64,000 bases of DNA. It comes from Macrophomina tecta. Lineage: Eukaryota; Ascomycota; Dothideomycetes; Botryosphaeriales; Botryosphaeriaceae. Made by a program: the position numbers and the translations under genes. This document shows, piece after piece, positions 1 through 12,500 of this stretch (its first letter is position 1; every line of letters begins with the position of its first letter). The stretch covers positions 61,671 to 125,670 of the forward strand of contig JAKSGN010000019.1 of the NCBI GenBank assembly GCA_024180945.1. Direction: 5' to 3'. A model generated the notes under the pieces. It ran no database searches. It saw only the letters and a program-made list of their open reading frames with translations, and was not told where the DNA came from.

Positions 1-194
1 ACAGAATTAAATGCCTCTAATACACTAGGATTGTAATGCATTGCTAGAGTTACACCTGTTACTATTTGAATAACTAAACATACACCTAATAAAGAACCAA
101 AATTTCATAAATAACTAATATTAGAAGGTTGAGGTGAGTCAATCACATATGAATTAACCATTTTTAAAAGAGGATGACTTTTTAAAATTCTCAT
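1..194 (-). CDS. cob: cytochrome b, 5' end (partial, runs off window)
   Basis: Apocytochrome b, the membrane subunit of complex III (bc1) that carries the two b-type haems and the quinol sites. Only the first 64 codons are present, starting at the ATG at 194-192 and running off the left edge. The N-terminal [16 protein letters not shown], the LWNFGSLLG segment and the first membrane span ending [16 protein letters not shown] are diagnostic. No stop or splice site is visible before the edge, so introns further in cannot be judged. It lies downstream of atp9 in the same orientation. Confidence 0.95.
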
Positions 195-571
195 TTTTAT
201 TTTTAATAAATAATCTAATTTTCTTTCTAGAAATATTTTTTAATTAACTCTAGTTACCTTATTTTAGGCAATATTTATTATATAAATATTTGACTAATTA
301 TACTAGGCTTTAGATAAATAAAATTTATCCTTCTCCTAGTGATATTTACATTATCACATGATTGCATAAAAAGATATGCAGTTTATTTTTTTTTTACGTT
401 TTTATATAACTTATAAATTTTCATTTGTACTTTATAATCTCTCCCCTTACGGGAGATAAATTTTTATCAAAATTGCCTGATATTGTGCAATATTTATATA
501 TATATATATTTGACCGATCCCGACGAACTCTACGTGCACCTTTCAATGCATAAAGCTCTACCCAAAAAATA
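195..571. other. spacer between atp9 and cob
   Basis: AT-rich spacer of 377 bases. It holds short homopolymer runs, a (TA)n tract near 495-510 and a GC-richer patch near 440-460. I see no ORF, tRNA or intron core. Confidence 0.6.
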
Positions 572-1977
<1,406 letters not shown>

Positions 1978-1980
1978 TTA

Positions 1981-2306
1981 TTATATTATATTTTTACTTG
2001 CATATGTTATACTATATATTATATATCTAAAAAGATTTTAATTAATTAAAAAATAATTACATCTTTTAGATTATAAAGAATAAATATCTATTTCCCTCCG
2101 CAGAGGATTAGAAAAAAACTTTTTACGTCACGTACTTTTCTCTCTCTCTATATAAAATAAAAGAGAATATGAAATTTAACAAATTTTGTATAAAATTTAA
2201 GTCCTTAGTCCACTCCTACGGGAAAATATACCTCATTATAAGAGGTAAATATTTAGGAAAAATACTGCCATATTATATTCATTAAAAAAGTTTTATATAT
2301 GTACTA
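1981..2306. other. spacer between nad3 and atp9
   Basis: 326-base AT-rich spacer with a short GC patch (ccctccgcagagga, near 2093). No gene or conserved element is visible. Confidence 0.6.
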
Positions 2307-2714
2307 TTATTTTTTTATATTGAAATGGTAATAATTATTACCTTTATTGAATAAAGATTCATTTTGTCTACTATCAATTTTTAGGGCACCTTTACCTAAT
2401 TCAAAAACAAACCCTAAAGTTAACATAACAAAGAAAATAAGCATGATAATTAATCCATAAGAACCATTTGTGTAAGCGCTAACTACATATGGATATACTA
2501 AAAGAATTTCTAAATCGAATAATAAAAATAAAAGAGCGAAAATGAAGAAAGATATATTGAAAGGAGATCTAGTTTGTTGGAAAGAATGAAATCCACACTC
2601 AAACGCGCTCCCCTTTTCTTCATAAGGAGTATGAGGGGCTAAAACTAAATTCACTGCTAAAAGAATAACAGCTAATATAGGTATAAATACAAGAAAGAAA
2701 GTAGTACTAGTCAT
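2307..2714 (-). CDS. nad3: NADH dehydrogenase subunit 3
   Basis: Membrane subunit of complex I, 135 residues and intronless. Recognised by the N-terminal membrane span, the conserved YECGF-like loop (here AFECGFHSFQQTRSPF) and the following FALLFLLFDLEILLVYPY span. The ATG begins two bases after the nad2 TAA, the tight nad2-nad3 pairing usual in Pezizomycotina, so the two are almost certainly one transcript. Confidence 0.95.
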   Translation of the reverse strand: MTSTTFFLVFIPILAVILLAVNLVLAPHTPYEEKGSAFECGFHSFQQTRSPFNISFFIFALLFLLFDLEILLVYPYVVSAYTNGSYGLIIMLIFFVMLTLGFVFELGKGALKIDSRQNESLFNKGNNYYHFNIKK

Positions 2715-2716
2715 AT

Positions 2717-5700
2717 TTAAGGGTTAAACATAATAAGGGCTAATATATTAGCCATGCTTAATCATTCCTGAGGTATAAATATAAATAGTAAAATAACAAG
2801 AGTTAATATAGAAATTGTAATAGTTTGATGTCCTGATAATTTTATATTTCCAGCATTATATGTAAATTTATGTATTAACCCTGCACGATTAATAATATTA
2901 CCTGTAAGTACTAAATCATTTAATTCTGAATTTAACTTATAATCAGGTTTCTCAAAGAAAACTTGTTTTATAACTGCTAAATAGTAAACTGCACTTACTA
3001 CACTTGTTAATATTGCAACTAATGTAATGAATACATAACCATTATCCAGTGCAGCACTAAATACCATCTGTTTAGCAAAGAATCCCATTAAAGGGGGAAT
3101 ACCAGCAAAAGAGAAAAGACTTATAGATAAACTCAATGCTAAAAGTGGATTTATATAAAAGTATCCTTTTATTTGACTAATAAGTTGTATAGGTGAATTA
3201 TTTTTATCTTGAAGATCTTTATATTTAGCATCATCATTTGTGTAAAGATATAATGAATATCCCATAGTAACTAGAATAATAAATGAATTTAAATTAGATA
3301 CTGAATATTGCATTAAATAGAAAATAAATGCTTGTATTGATTCTATACTATACACGCTTAAAGCTAATAGTATAAAACCTACATGTGAAATTGTACTATA
3401 TGCATATAATCTTTTTATTCTAAATTGAGTTAAACCAAGAACTGATCCTACTATTAATGATAATAAAGAACTCAATAATAAACTAGTAGTTCATGAATAG
3501 TTGAAAGAGAATAATGATTTGCTAGTGTAATGCACTAACCCTAAGAAGAAAATAAATATAGATACTTTAGCAACAATAGCTACAAATGTTGTAACTATAG
3601 TAGGTATAGCGTCATAGACATCCTTGAAAGTAAAATTTTTCATACAAATTAGCTGAATAACTCTATACAAATATAATGTATAACTAAGTAAGACAATTTT
3701 TATATGTATATATATATAAATAATAAAATTAAGACGTAACATAAGTAATATAAAACTATTAAACATTATCTCTACCTCTATTCATTCCAGCCTTAATCAG
3801 TTGAATTTGCTCAAATCCTTCCTTAGTAAGATGAGCCTTCGAATTAATAATTTCCACAACCTTGGCTCAATCTTTGAAATCTTTTGATTTAACACCAAGG
3901 ATAGGATATTTTAGGAAAAAAGGTAAGATCTTTTCATAGATATCCTTGAAAGTACGACATTTAAATTCCGCATAATCCTTATACGTATAAGCTTGCCCAC
4001 ATCCGAAAAAATCAGCTAAACATTTAATAAGCGGCATATCACGAGAGTGTTGAGTTAAAACAAAGGCCAACTCAATACGACCCCCTGCACTATAAGCATT
4101 ATTAACTCTCAATTTAACCATAAAAGAACCATCACCAGAGGCAAAACCTGCAACTCAATAAGGATGAATAGGAAGTAACTTGTGAATATCAACTAAAGGT
4201 CTAGCCCCCTCTTCTTTAGTAGGGGCGTGGACCTTCCCCACCGTCGGTGGGGAAGGTCTAGACACAGAAACATAGTCAGGAAAAGCTTCTTTCAAAGCAG
4301 GAGTCAAACCTCTGTTCATGGAAGCTCTAATATTAATAATTGCTTTTAAACCTTCAGATGTTAAATGTCTACCTTGCTTTATCATCATAACAACCTCTCT
4401 AAATAGAAGATAATCCCTAAGCTTCTGAGTAATTAAAGGATATTTGTCAAAGTGAGGAATAATTCCTATGATAATTTGATCTAAAGAACTGACCGTAAAA
4501 TCACGACAATCATTTCTTTTTTTACTAATCCGCCCAATACCTCCAAAAAATTCTTGAATACGTTTTAAGAGTTCAACATCTTTTTTATGAAGATTGATAA
4601 TAAAATTAGCTTCGATTTTTCAACCTGTGTTGCTTCTAGATGATTTACGCAATATAATGGTGAAACATCCTTCTGCATCAGCGAACCCTGTAACAAATCA
4701 AGGTAAACTAAGTAAATTAATAGAAGGAGAATTAGTGTTAATATTATTACTATTTGTAAAAAGTCGTTTTAGCATAATTTGGTTAGAAGGGATTTTTACT
4801 GAACGGTTTCTCTCGAAACCTAACAGAGTACATCTTAAATACGATAAACCGTATCAATTGCCGTATACTCGTTGCTCTTTTACAGTTTGTAGTTTATTTA
4901 AAGATAAACCAGTGACTGTATTAGATCCGCGATAGCCCACTCTCTTTTCAGAAGTCTTAAGGCTTGTTACCTTACATGAGTGATTAGTTCATCCACACAT
5001 GGATTTTAGGCCATGGCTTGGTACCTTAAGTTCTAGGGCGTCCCCGGAGTTTGGCATTTGGTCCCGTAATCACGATGACAGTGACTTAGATGATTTCCCA
5101 GATCATCAATCAGGACTTCAGAAATGGAAAGGTGCTGCACTCACTTTAAATAAAAATCCTACTGACATAATAAGTAATGAAAGATGTATATAATATGGTT
5201 TATATCAATATAATATGTTTGTATTATCAAGAGATGTTTCTGATATGCTAGTTATTACATATAAACTATCCAGACTAGTAGTACCTGAATTAGCATATAA
5301 TAAACTAGTTGATAATAATATAAAACAAGAAGATAGACCCCCTAATAAAAAATATGTAAGACCTCCGCTAGTAGCTAATTCCGAATTTCTATATATGGTA
5401 CTTAATAAGTATAAACCATAACTTTGTAACTCTATAGATAAAAATATTGAAACTATATCACCACTTGACATTAAAAATAAAGCTCCACTTACTATAAATA
5501 AAATTATAAGTGGATATTCTATAATTCTAAATTGCTCACCCATTTTATTTATTATTTTTGTTTTATAGTTTAAGAATTTAGAAAAGATTAAGTGATTAAA
5601 GCTAGAGTAGTTTTCTAATCAAATTTTTCTAGGGTAGAAAGCAGTTAAGCTTAATATTGATGCACTTAACAATAATACAAACAGATGGAAAATTTGTGTA

Positions 5701-5894
5701 GTACTGTTAGCATAAAATAAGCCCCCATATAAACCAATTCCTTTCTCTAAAAAAGATATATTTAGACCATTGTAACATAAGAAACTTGAATATAATAATA
5801 TTATAATAGCAACACGAGAATATAATATAGATTTATCACGTCTAGTAGTAACGGCATTAGACATTAATAATAAAATTAAAGAAGTAAGTAACAT
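2717..5894 (-). CDS. nad2: NADH dehydrogenase subunit 2, one intron
   Basis: Proton-pumping membrane subunit of complex I. Exon 1 is 5894-5112 (261 codons) and exon 2 is 3622-2717 (302 codons), together 562 residues, normal for fungi. TGA-Trp codons interrupt the frame under the standard code (for example ILYWYKPYY and FHFWSP). The exon junction [12 protein letters not shown] lies in the most conserved segment and satisfies the group I T/G rule. The ATG at 5894 is 1 base from trnR. An upstream TTG would lie inside the tRNA and is rejected as a start. Followed by nad3 after 2 bases. Confidence 0.95.
3623..5111 (-). mobile_element. group I intron in nad2
   Basis: 1489-bp intron beginning GATTGATG after exon CCT and ending in G before GATGTCTATGAC. 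Its 5' part carries the typical CCAAACTCCGGGGA...GGTATCGCGGATCT-like core blocks, shared with the cox3 i2 and rnl 26-27.6 kb introns. It contains a LAGLIDADG ORF fused in frame to exon 1. Confidence 0.85.
3759..5111 (-). CDS. LAGLIDADG homing endonuclease in the nad2 intron
   Basis: Double-motif LAGLIDADG endonuclease read in frame from nad2 exon 1. The frame is open from the splice site to TAA at 3759-3761, and the first internal ATG is at 4775 (338 residues from there). The two catalytic helices are GFADAEGCF and GFASGDGSF. Each is followed by the usual LTQHSRD-type and FFGxG elements, and the C-terminus ends MNRGRDNV. Upstream, the YRGSN and [11 protein letters not shown] blocks are translated intron core. 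A GC-rich cluster at about 4199-4262 lies in frame between the two halves as a Pro/Arg-rich linker. Probably functional. Confidence 0.85.
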
Positions 5895-5895
5895 A

Positions 5896-5965
5896 TTCTT
5901 ATCCAAGACTCGAACTTGGATCTAGATACTAGAAGTATCCTGCTTTACCATTAAGCCAATAAGAG
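5896..5965 (-). tRNA. trnR(ucu): tRNA-Arg (UCU)
   Basis: Cloverleaf with anticodon arm GGATA-CTTCTAG-TATCT (anticodon TCT) and T-arm CCAAG/CTTGG. The acceptor ends are uncertain by one base (first pair C-A). Its 3' end abuts nad2, so it likely serves as the nad2 5' processing signal. Confidence 0.85.
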
Positions 5966-6106
5966 TTTCTCATTAAAGGTAATACCTTACTTTTGTGTCT
6001 TTTTTGTTGTGCGGAGCAAAAAAAAGTAGGAAATCGTAAATATTTAAGAAAAATCTATTTTTTTTTCCAAAAAAGGAAAGGAGGTAGATAAATATAACTT
6101 AAAGAT

Positions 6107-6180
6107 AGAGACAAGGAGGAATTGAACCTCTTATATCTGATCTGCAATCAGATTACAGAACCTTCTGTATACATGTCCCT
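6107..6180 (-). tRNA. trnC: tRNA-Cys (GCA)
   Basis: Acceptor AGGGACA/TGTCTCT pairs over 7 bp. Anticodon arm TCTGA-TTGCAGA-TCAGA gives GCA. 74 nt, between cox3 and trnR. Confidence 0.93.
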
Positions 6181-6509
6181 TAATAATATATATTGTATAT
6201 TATGTATACAATATTTTAAGCAACTGCCTTAATATACTATTTATTATAGTATAATTAACTATGAGATATAATAAATTTTATATCGTTTAAAAATAATAGG
6301 TTATATTTGTAATCTAACCAGAATTTAAAGTAGGAGGAGAGACCCCTCCTCTTTTTTTTTCCAGTAATTTATTAAAATGCAATAAATTACGTTATAAGAA
6401 AAAAAATTAGGTAAAGGCTAAACCTTATGGTTTTATAAATTTATTTCCGAATGAGTAAATACCCTCCATAGGAAGGAAGTACTAGAAATATTAACATAAA
6501 GTTGATTAA
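6181..6509. other. spacer between cox3 and trnC
   Basis: 329-base AT-rich spacer with poly-A/T runs and a short GC motif (gagaccсctcctc-like, near 6340). No gene seen. Confidence 0.55.
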
Positions 6510-9500
6510 TTATGATCCTCAGTAATAAATAGATATGAATAAAAATAATCATACTACATCAACAAAATGTCAGTATAAAATACCAGCTTCTAATCCAAGA
6601 TGGTGATTATCAGTTTGATGGTATGCTAATACACGTCATAACCCTACAGCTAAGAAGGCTGTTCCTATCATAACATGTACAATGTTGTTATCATAAGGCA
6701 TTTAAACCTAATCTCAATAATTTACATTATTGTTCAGACCATGTATTTAACAATCACCTTTAACAAGGTAATTGTTACAGAATTCTCCCATTAGGGGGTA
6801 ATTGGTCGTTGAACCTACTTATATTAACAATTAATATAAGTTTGGCTGCATATTGACCTAAAACGAGATAAACTTTAGATTTTTCATGCAATTAACTCTG
6901 TTAATCATCCCCTAATTTTTTTATCGCGTAGCAAGAAAAAAGATCAGGGGAGGGGCTATTTTTTTGTTCACTGTATCTAAACTATTTATAAGATCTACCT
7001 GTATTCATTTGAGACTTAATTAATGATATTTTCTCAATACCTTCTTTAGTCAAATGTGCTTTAGCTAACATTAAATTAGCTATTTCACAAAAATCAAAAA
7101 AATTTAATAACTTCACACTTTGTAAAGGGTATTCCTGGAAGAAAGGAAATTTACCCTTAATATTACTAAATTATATACAACAAATGCTACTGAATTTGGT
7201 CTAGTTTTAACCTTTTCAATAACACCGTAACCTAAATAATTAAGTATACATTTAAACAACATCTCGTCACGAGAGTGCTAAAGTAAGTATAACTTGATGA
7301 CCTAAATTACTAGTCCCCTTATCCCTCCCCCCCCTGGGAAAGAGGTTTTTTTCACATTAGCGTAAAAATAACCCTCCCCGTCGACAAATCCTACTAATCA
7401 GTTAGGATGATATATTGTATCAACATTAAATTCTAGTATAAGAACAGGTACAGTATTAGGAAAAGCTTTTTTTTTAATAACTCAGGTAAACCCTTGTTCA
7501 TTGAAGCTCTTATATTAATAATCTTTTGTAATCCTTCTACTGTAGACTGTGCTTTCTCATTTAAAAGTTGAACAGTCATACTAAATAGTATGAAGTCTCC
7601 TATTTTTTAGTGAGTAAAGGATATTTGTAAAAACGGGGGGGGGGGGTTATTACTTGTGTAATATCAGAAAAAGATTGTACATAACATTTACGTTATTACG
7701 AATACTAATAATACCTACACCGAAAAATTCTTGTATACGTTTTTATAGTATCTCTTCTATCTAACTCAATTTCAAAAATAGGTGAAACACGTCAACCAGA
7801 TTTTCTGGTACTATTTTTTGCAATTCTTAAGCTAAAAGAAGATTCTGCATCAGAAAATCCTGATACTCAGTTTGGACACAATTTAGTGTTAGGTAGTCTA
7901 GTCCCCCTTACGGGGTCCTCCTTGTGAGGTGGGACCACCCCCCCACCGGGTAGAAGAAAAAGGTTTAGAATCAGTTTTGGTTTCTGTTATTAACCCATGG
8001 AACAAATATTGTTATCGTAGAGATATTTAACTCTACTTCAACAGATTACTCTGTTGTTCAGACTATGTTTTGTATTCATTATAATTAAATTTAATATCTT
8101 ATACCTATCCCTAAAGAGGATATACTAGATCAATAGTATCATAGACATAGATTTATTTATAAATGAAAACCCAGGCACTCGAGAAAGATTTATATCTCTT
8201 TTAGTCGTTGAACGTTCTTATAAATAAGCTTCGCTGCAAGTTATTTTAGTAAAAACGAATTTAACGTTTTTTTAGCTAAAAAAAGACAAGACAAGACAGA
8301 CAGAAAAATGTTCTTGCAATTCACCTGGTAGACAAAATTATTTTTCAATAATAAAGTGGCTTAGAGTTAAACCAGTTCCGAAATAGAAACAAGACCCGAA
8401 AGCTCCATCAGAAATAGTGAAAGAAGAAACTGAGTATTCAACACCTTGGAAACCTGTAAAGATAACAGCTAAAATAATAGTAAATACTAAACCATATAAA
8501 GCTCCACTTCTATTTCCTTGTATTAAAGAATGGTGAGCATAAGTTACTGTAATTCCAGAAGATAATAATAAAACTGTATTTAATAAAGGTAATTCAAAAG
8601 GATTAATAGCTTCAATACCTAAAGGTGGTCACATAGCTCCTAATTCTACTGTAGGTGATAATGCACTCTACCTTAATTATATGATACATATATATATTTT
8701 ATTTAAATAATATTTAATTATGTTAAAAGGTCAATATACTTAGCATAATATAATTAGAATCCAACCTTTTTTGTGATTTATACCAATGTGAGCCCACACA
8801 GAGATCTATTTTCTATATTTATTCATTCCAGATTTTATTTGTTTTATTTGTTCTAAACCTTCTAAAGTTAAATGAGATTTATTATTTATTAATTCTGATA
8901 CCTTTTTAAAGTCTAAATAATTTTCTTTTTTTATACCATAAAGAGGATATTTTTCAAATAATGGTATTATTTTATCCCTAATATCAGAATATTTTTCTAC
9001 AATAAATTCTCCATATTCTTTAGTGTTTTTAGCTACAAATCTACCACACCCAAAGATTTCAATGAAATTTTTAAGAAGATTTTCATCTCTACTATGTTGA
9101 GTTAATATAAATTTTAATCAAACTGTTTCACCTAATTTAGATGCCTGAGACTTTTTATGTGCTATAAAAAAACACCCTTCAGCATCTGTAAACCCAGCTA
9201 TTCAATTATAATTTAATATTTTTCTATCTTCTATTTTAGGTATAGTAATTGGCACTATATTAGGAAAGGCGTTTTTTAAATTACTAGATAATTTTAAATT
9301 AATAGATGCTTTAATAGCTACAATTTTTCTTAAACCTTCAACAGAAAAATGTTCTTTTTTTTGAACTAATTCAAATGCTTGTTTAAATAATAAATAATCT
9401 TTATATTTATAACTTATTAGTGGATATCTATCAAAATGATCTATTATAACTTTTAATTCATCTATACTAGTAACTCTATATAGTACTGAATTTGAAGCCA

Positions 9501-12500
9501 ATTTACTAATTTTTCCTACACCAAAATAAGAAATAATTAATTTTAATAAACCTAAATCTTTTTCATGTAAACCTATTTGAAATGATAGTTTAACTCTATA
9601 ACCAGAGTTATAATTTTTATCTGGACTTAAACCTAAATAGAAACAGCCTTCACTGTCAGTAAAACCTGTAATATAATTAGGATCAATCTTTAGTGAAGAT
9701 TGAGTACTAATTACTCTAGTACCTAAGGTGGGCTTGCCCTTGCTATTTATTTTATTTATGAAAAAAATAAAAGAAAACAAGGAAGGACCCAGAAGGAGAC
9801 CTTCCCCGTCAAGGTAAGTATTGTTCACACATAGTGATTCGTTCATAAAAATATTAACCGGTTTACCGGAATTAAGAGTACACCTTATAATATAAATTTA
9901 AATTTATACTAAAGAGCCGTCTACTCGTTGCTCTTTTACAGATAAGAATAATTATCTGATTTAGATCCGCGATCACCCATTTCAGTTTCCTTCATCTCTA
10001 GTGATGTTACCGTACCCTGAGTCATTAATCAGGCCAGATAAAAGGTTTCCCTTAAATCCTTGGTTAAAAGAGCTTTAGGGCTTCCCCGGAGTTTGGCTCT
10101 TAACCACAATGCTTATCACTATGGAAGAAAGCTCAGAAAATAGCAAGGAAGAATAATCCTTCAGATACGATGAATAAAGCTACACCTAAATTTAGACCTC
10201 TTTGTACAGCCAAGGTATGGTTACCTAAATAAGTCATTTTTGATTTGTTTATGACGTGGTAAACACTAGTATCGATAGGATAGGTGATTACTCACCTATA
10301 TACTCAGATATTCTGCCTATCACTCGCTCATTGGCACAAATTACTCTCTATTTACATAAAAAAGAAATATAGTACCTTTACCTCTCTAAAACAGAGAGAA
10401 ATGAGCTCAGCTCCTAGTGGGAACCAATCTAGAAAAATAAATATTAGTTATAGGTTTTTAACTATCTTATCCCTTTTTTTTAATTGAATATATATGTATA
10501 ATAAATCGAGTGAAAAGTAGGTGAAACAGAGAAAAAGAGAGAAGAATACTAAGTATAAAAATCATTCAGATGATCTCAATTATATTCTGTACGACTCTTA
10601 TTCATAGAACTTTTAATAGCTCTTATTTCAAGTACCTCTTCCCTTGTTAACTGTCTACCTAAATATGATAAAGCTTTGAAAAAGGATAAATAGTTAAGAT
10701 GCTTGCTGGACATTAAAGGAAATTTAGATAAATAGGTAGTTATAATAAAATGTTTACGGTCAGATTGAGCAAAAAAACTAATTGTTTTAGCTGATCCTCT
10801 AGAAGCCGAAGCATTCTCTATTTTATGTAATAAATTAACTTGGAAAAATTTTACCAAAGCTGTCATAAAAGGAACATTTGATTCACCTGTTACTCTATTA
10901 AGCTCACTTTGATTAATAGAAAATACACACTGTACTCTTCCTCGAATTACGGAGTCATCTGATCCGTAAATTCCTGTTAATTTAATAGAAAAATGGCCAT
11001 CTGTGTCAATGAAACCAGATAACCATGCATTAGAATCTATACTACTATTATCTAATGGTAATTTAACCAAGTTAGCTCCTCTCCATTTATTAAGATTATC
11101 TATAGCTTTATAAAGAGCTTGGATCTTTGAAGTACGGAATTTACCATTAACAAGATTAATTACATGTATTACTGCCTCTGCGTTAGTAATACTATATCTA
11201 CTAACTCCTGTTTTCTCTGTATAGATAATTCCTGTATTAAGAATCTTTTGTAATCTTTCATACATAGGAATCTCAATTTTATTAAAAGTAAATACTATCT
11301 TAGGAGAGGTCTTTTCTCTTTCTCCTTTTCTAAGAATAATGGACCCATCTCCTTCAATTAATCCAGCAAGATAATAACCTAATTGATTATTTGTATCTGT
11401 ATGAAGATTTCTAACCATTAATTTAACCAGGCTCCTTTTTACCAAAGGCAATTCTTTATAAAGATAAATACCGTTTGAAGGAGCTTTAAGATTAAAAGAA
11501 GTTGGCTTTAATCCTCGTTTATTTTTCGTATGGTTACCTAAATAAGTCTATAAAGATTTATCAACTAATTGATAAATAAAGATATTACTATCTTGATCGG
11601 ACTATATATTAACTAATAGCTTAACTACATTTACTAGAATCTATTAGCTTTTGACGTATAGTCTCTGAAGATACTACGATATAATTTGATAAAAAAAACA
11701 AATATATCCAGAAGTTTCCTGCTGGTTTTCCTAAAATTTAGGAGTTTCCAGCAATTAGTCAAATTTAAAGAGAGCACTTATAGAATCATACTTTAAAGGC
11801 CGTTTGAAACTATGAAGCGAGAAAAAAAACTTTTTTTCATGTGATTACCTAAATATGTCAAGAAGAAAAAATATATTTCTATATTTATTGGACTATCTCT
11901 TATTTAATAGATTAAATATACTACTTTTAACGTATTAAATTTTAACATATAGTCTCTGAAGACCTTACTAGGATATTTATACATCCGTTCGTTTCCTGCT
12001 GATTGTCTTATAATATTAAGAATTTTCAGCAATTAGTTAAATTTAAATAGGGCACATATAGTACCTAAACTGTCTATAATTAATATTTATAATTAATTTA
12101 TAATTTTCATTTATAATTTATTTATATTTTTCCCATTAAAGATCTAATTTTTAGTCTTCCTTCATCAGTAAGATGTTCTTTGGATTTAATCATACCATAA
12201 ACAACCTCTCATTTCTTATAATCTTTAAACTTATCACCTAATAAAGTATATTTATTAAAATAATCTACAAGATAAAAATAAAGCTAATTTTTCCATAAAA
12301 GGTTTCATAGGAGAGGATGTGGATTTATCATATGAACGCTGATCCAATCTAAATTTAAGACTTACATTTTCACTAACAGATCTCTTACAAGTATCTGATT
12401 TAGCTTTACTTTCAACGTATTTAATCCCAAAATGACCATCAGCTTCAGTAAAACCAGTAAACCAACTATTGTTTGAAAAATGTGAACTATCCAATAAACT

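Noticed and set aside
4594..5193. Plus-strand ORFs at 4594-4935 and 4999-5193
   Set aside because: They are antisense to the nad2 intron core and its LAGLIDADG ORF, which reads continuously on the minus strand.
5895..5906. TTG start of nad2 at 5906
   Set aside because: It lies within trnR; the ATG at 5894 matches the usual nad2 N-terminus.
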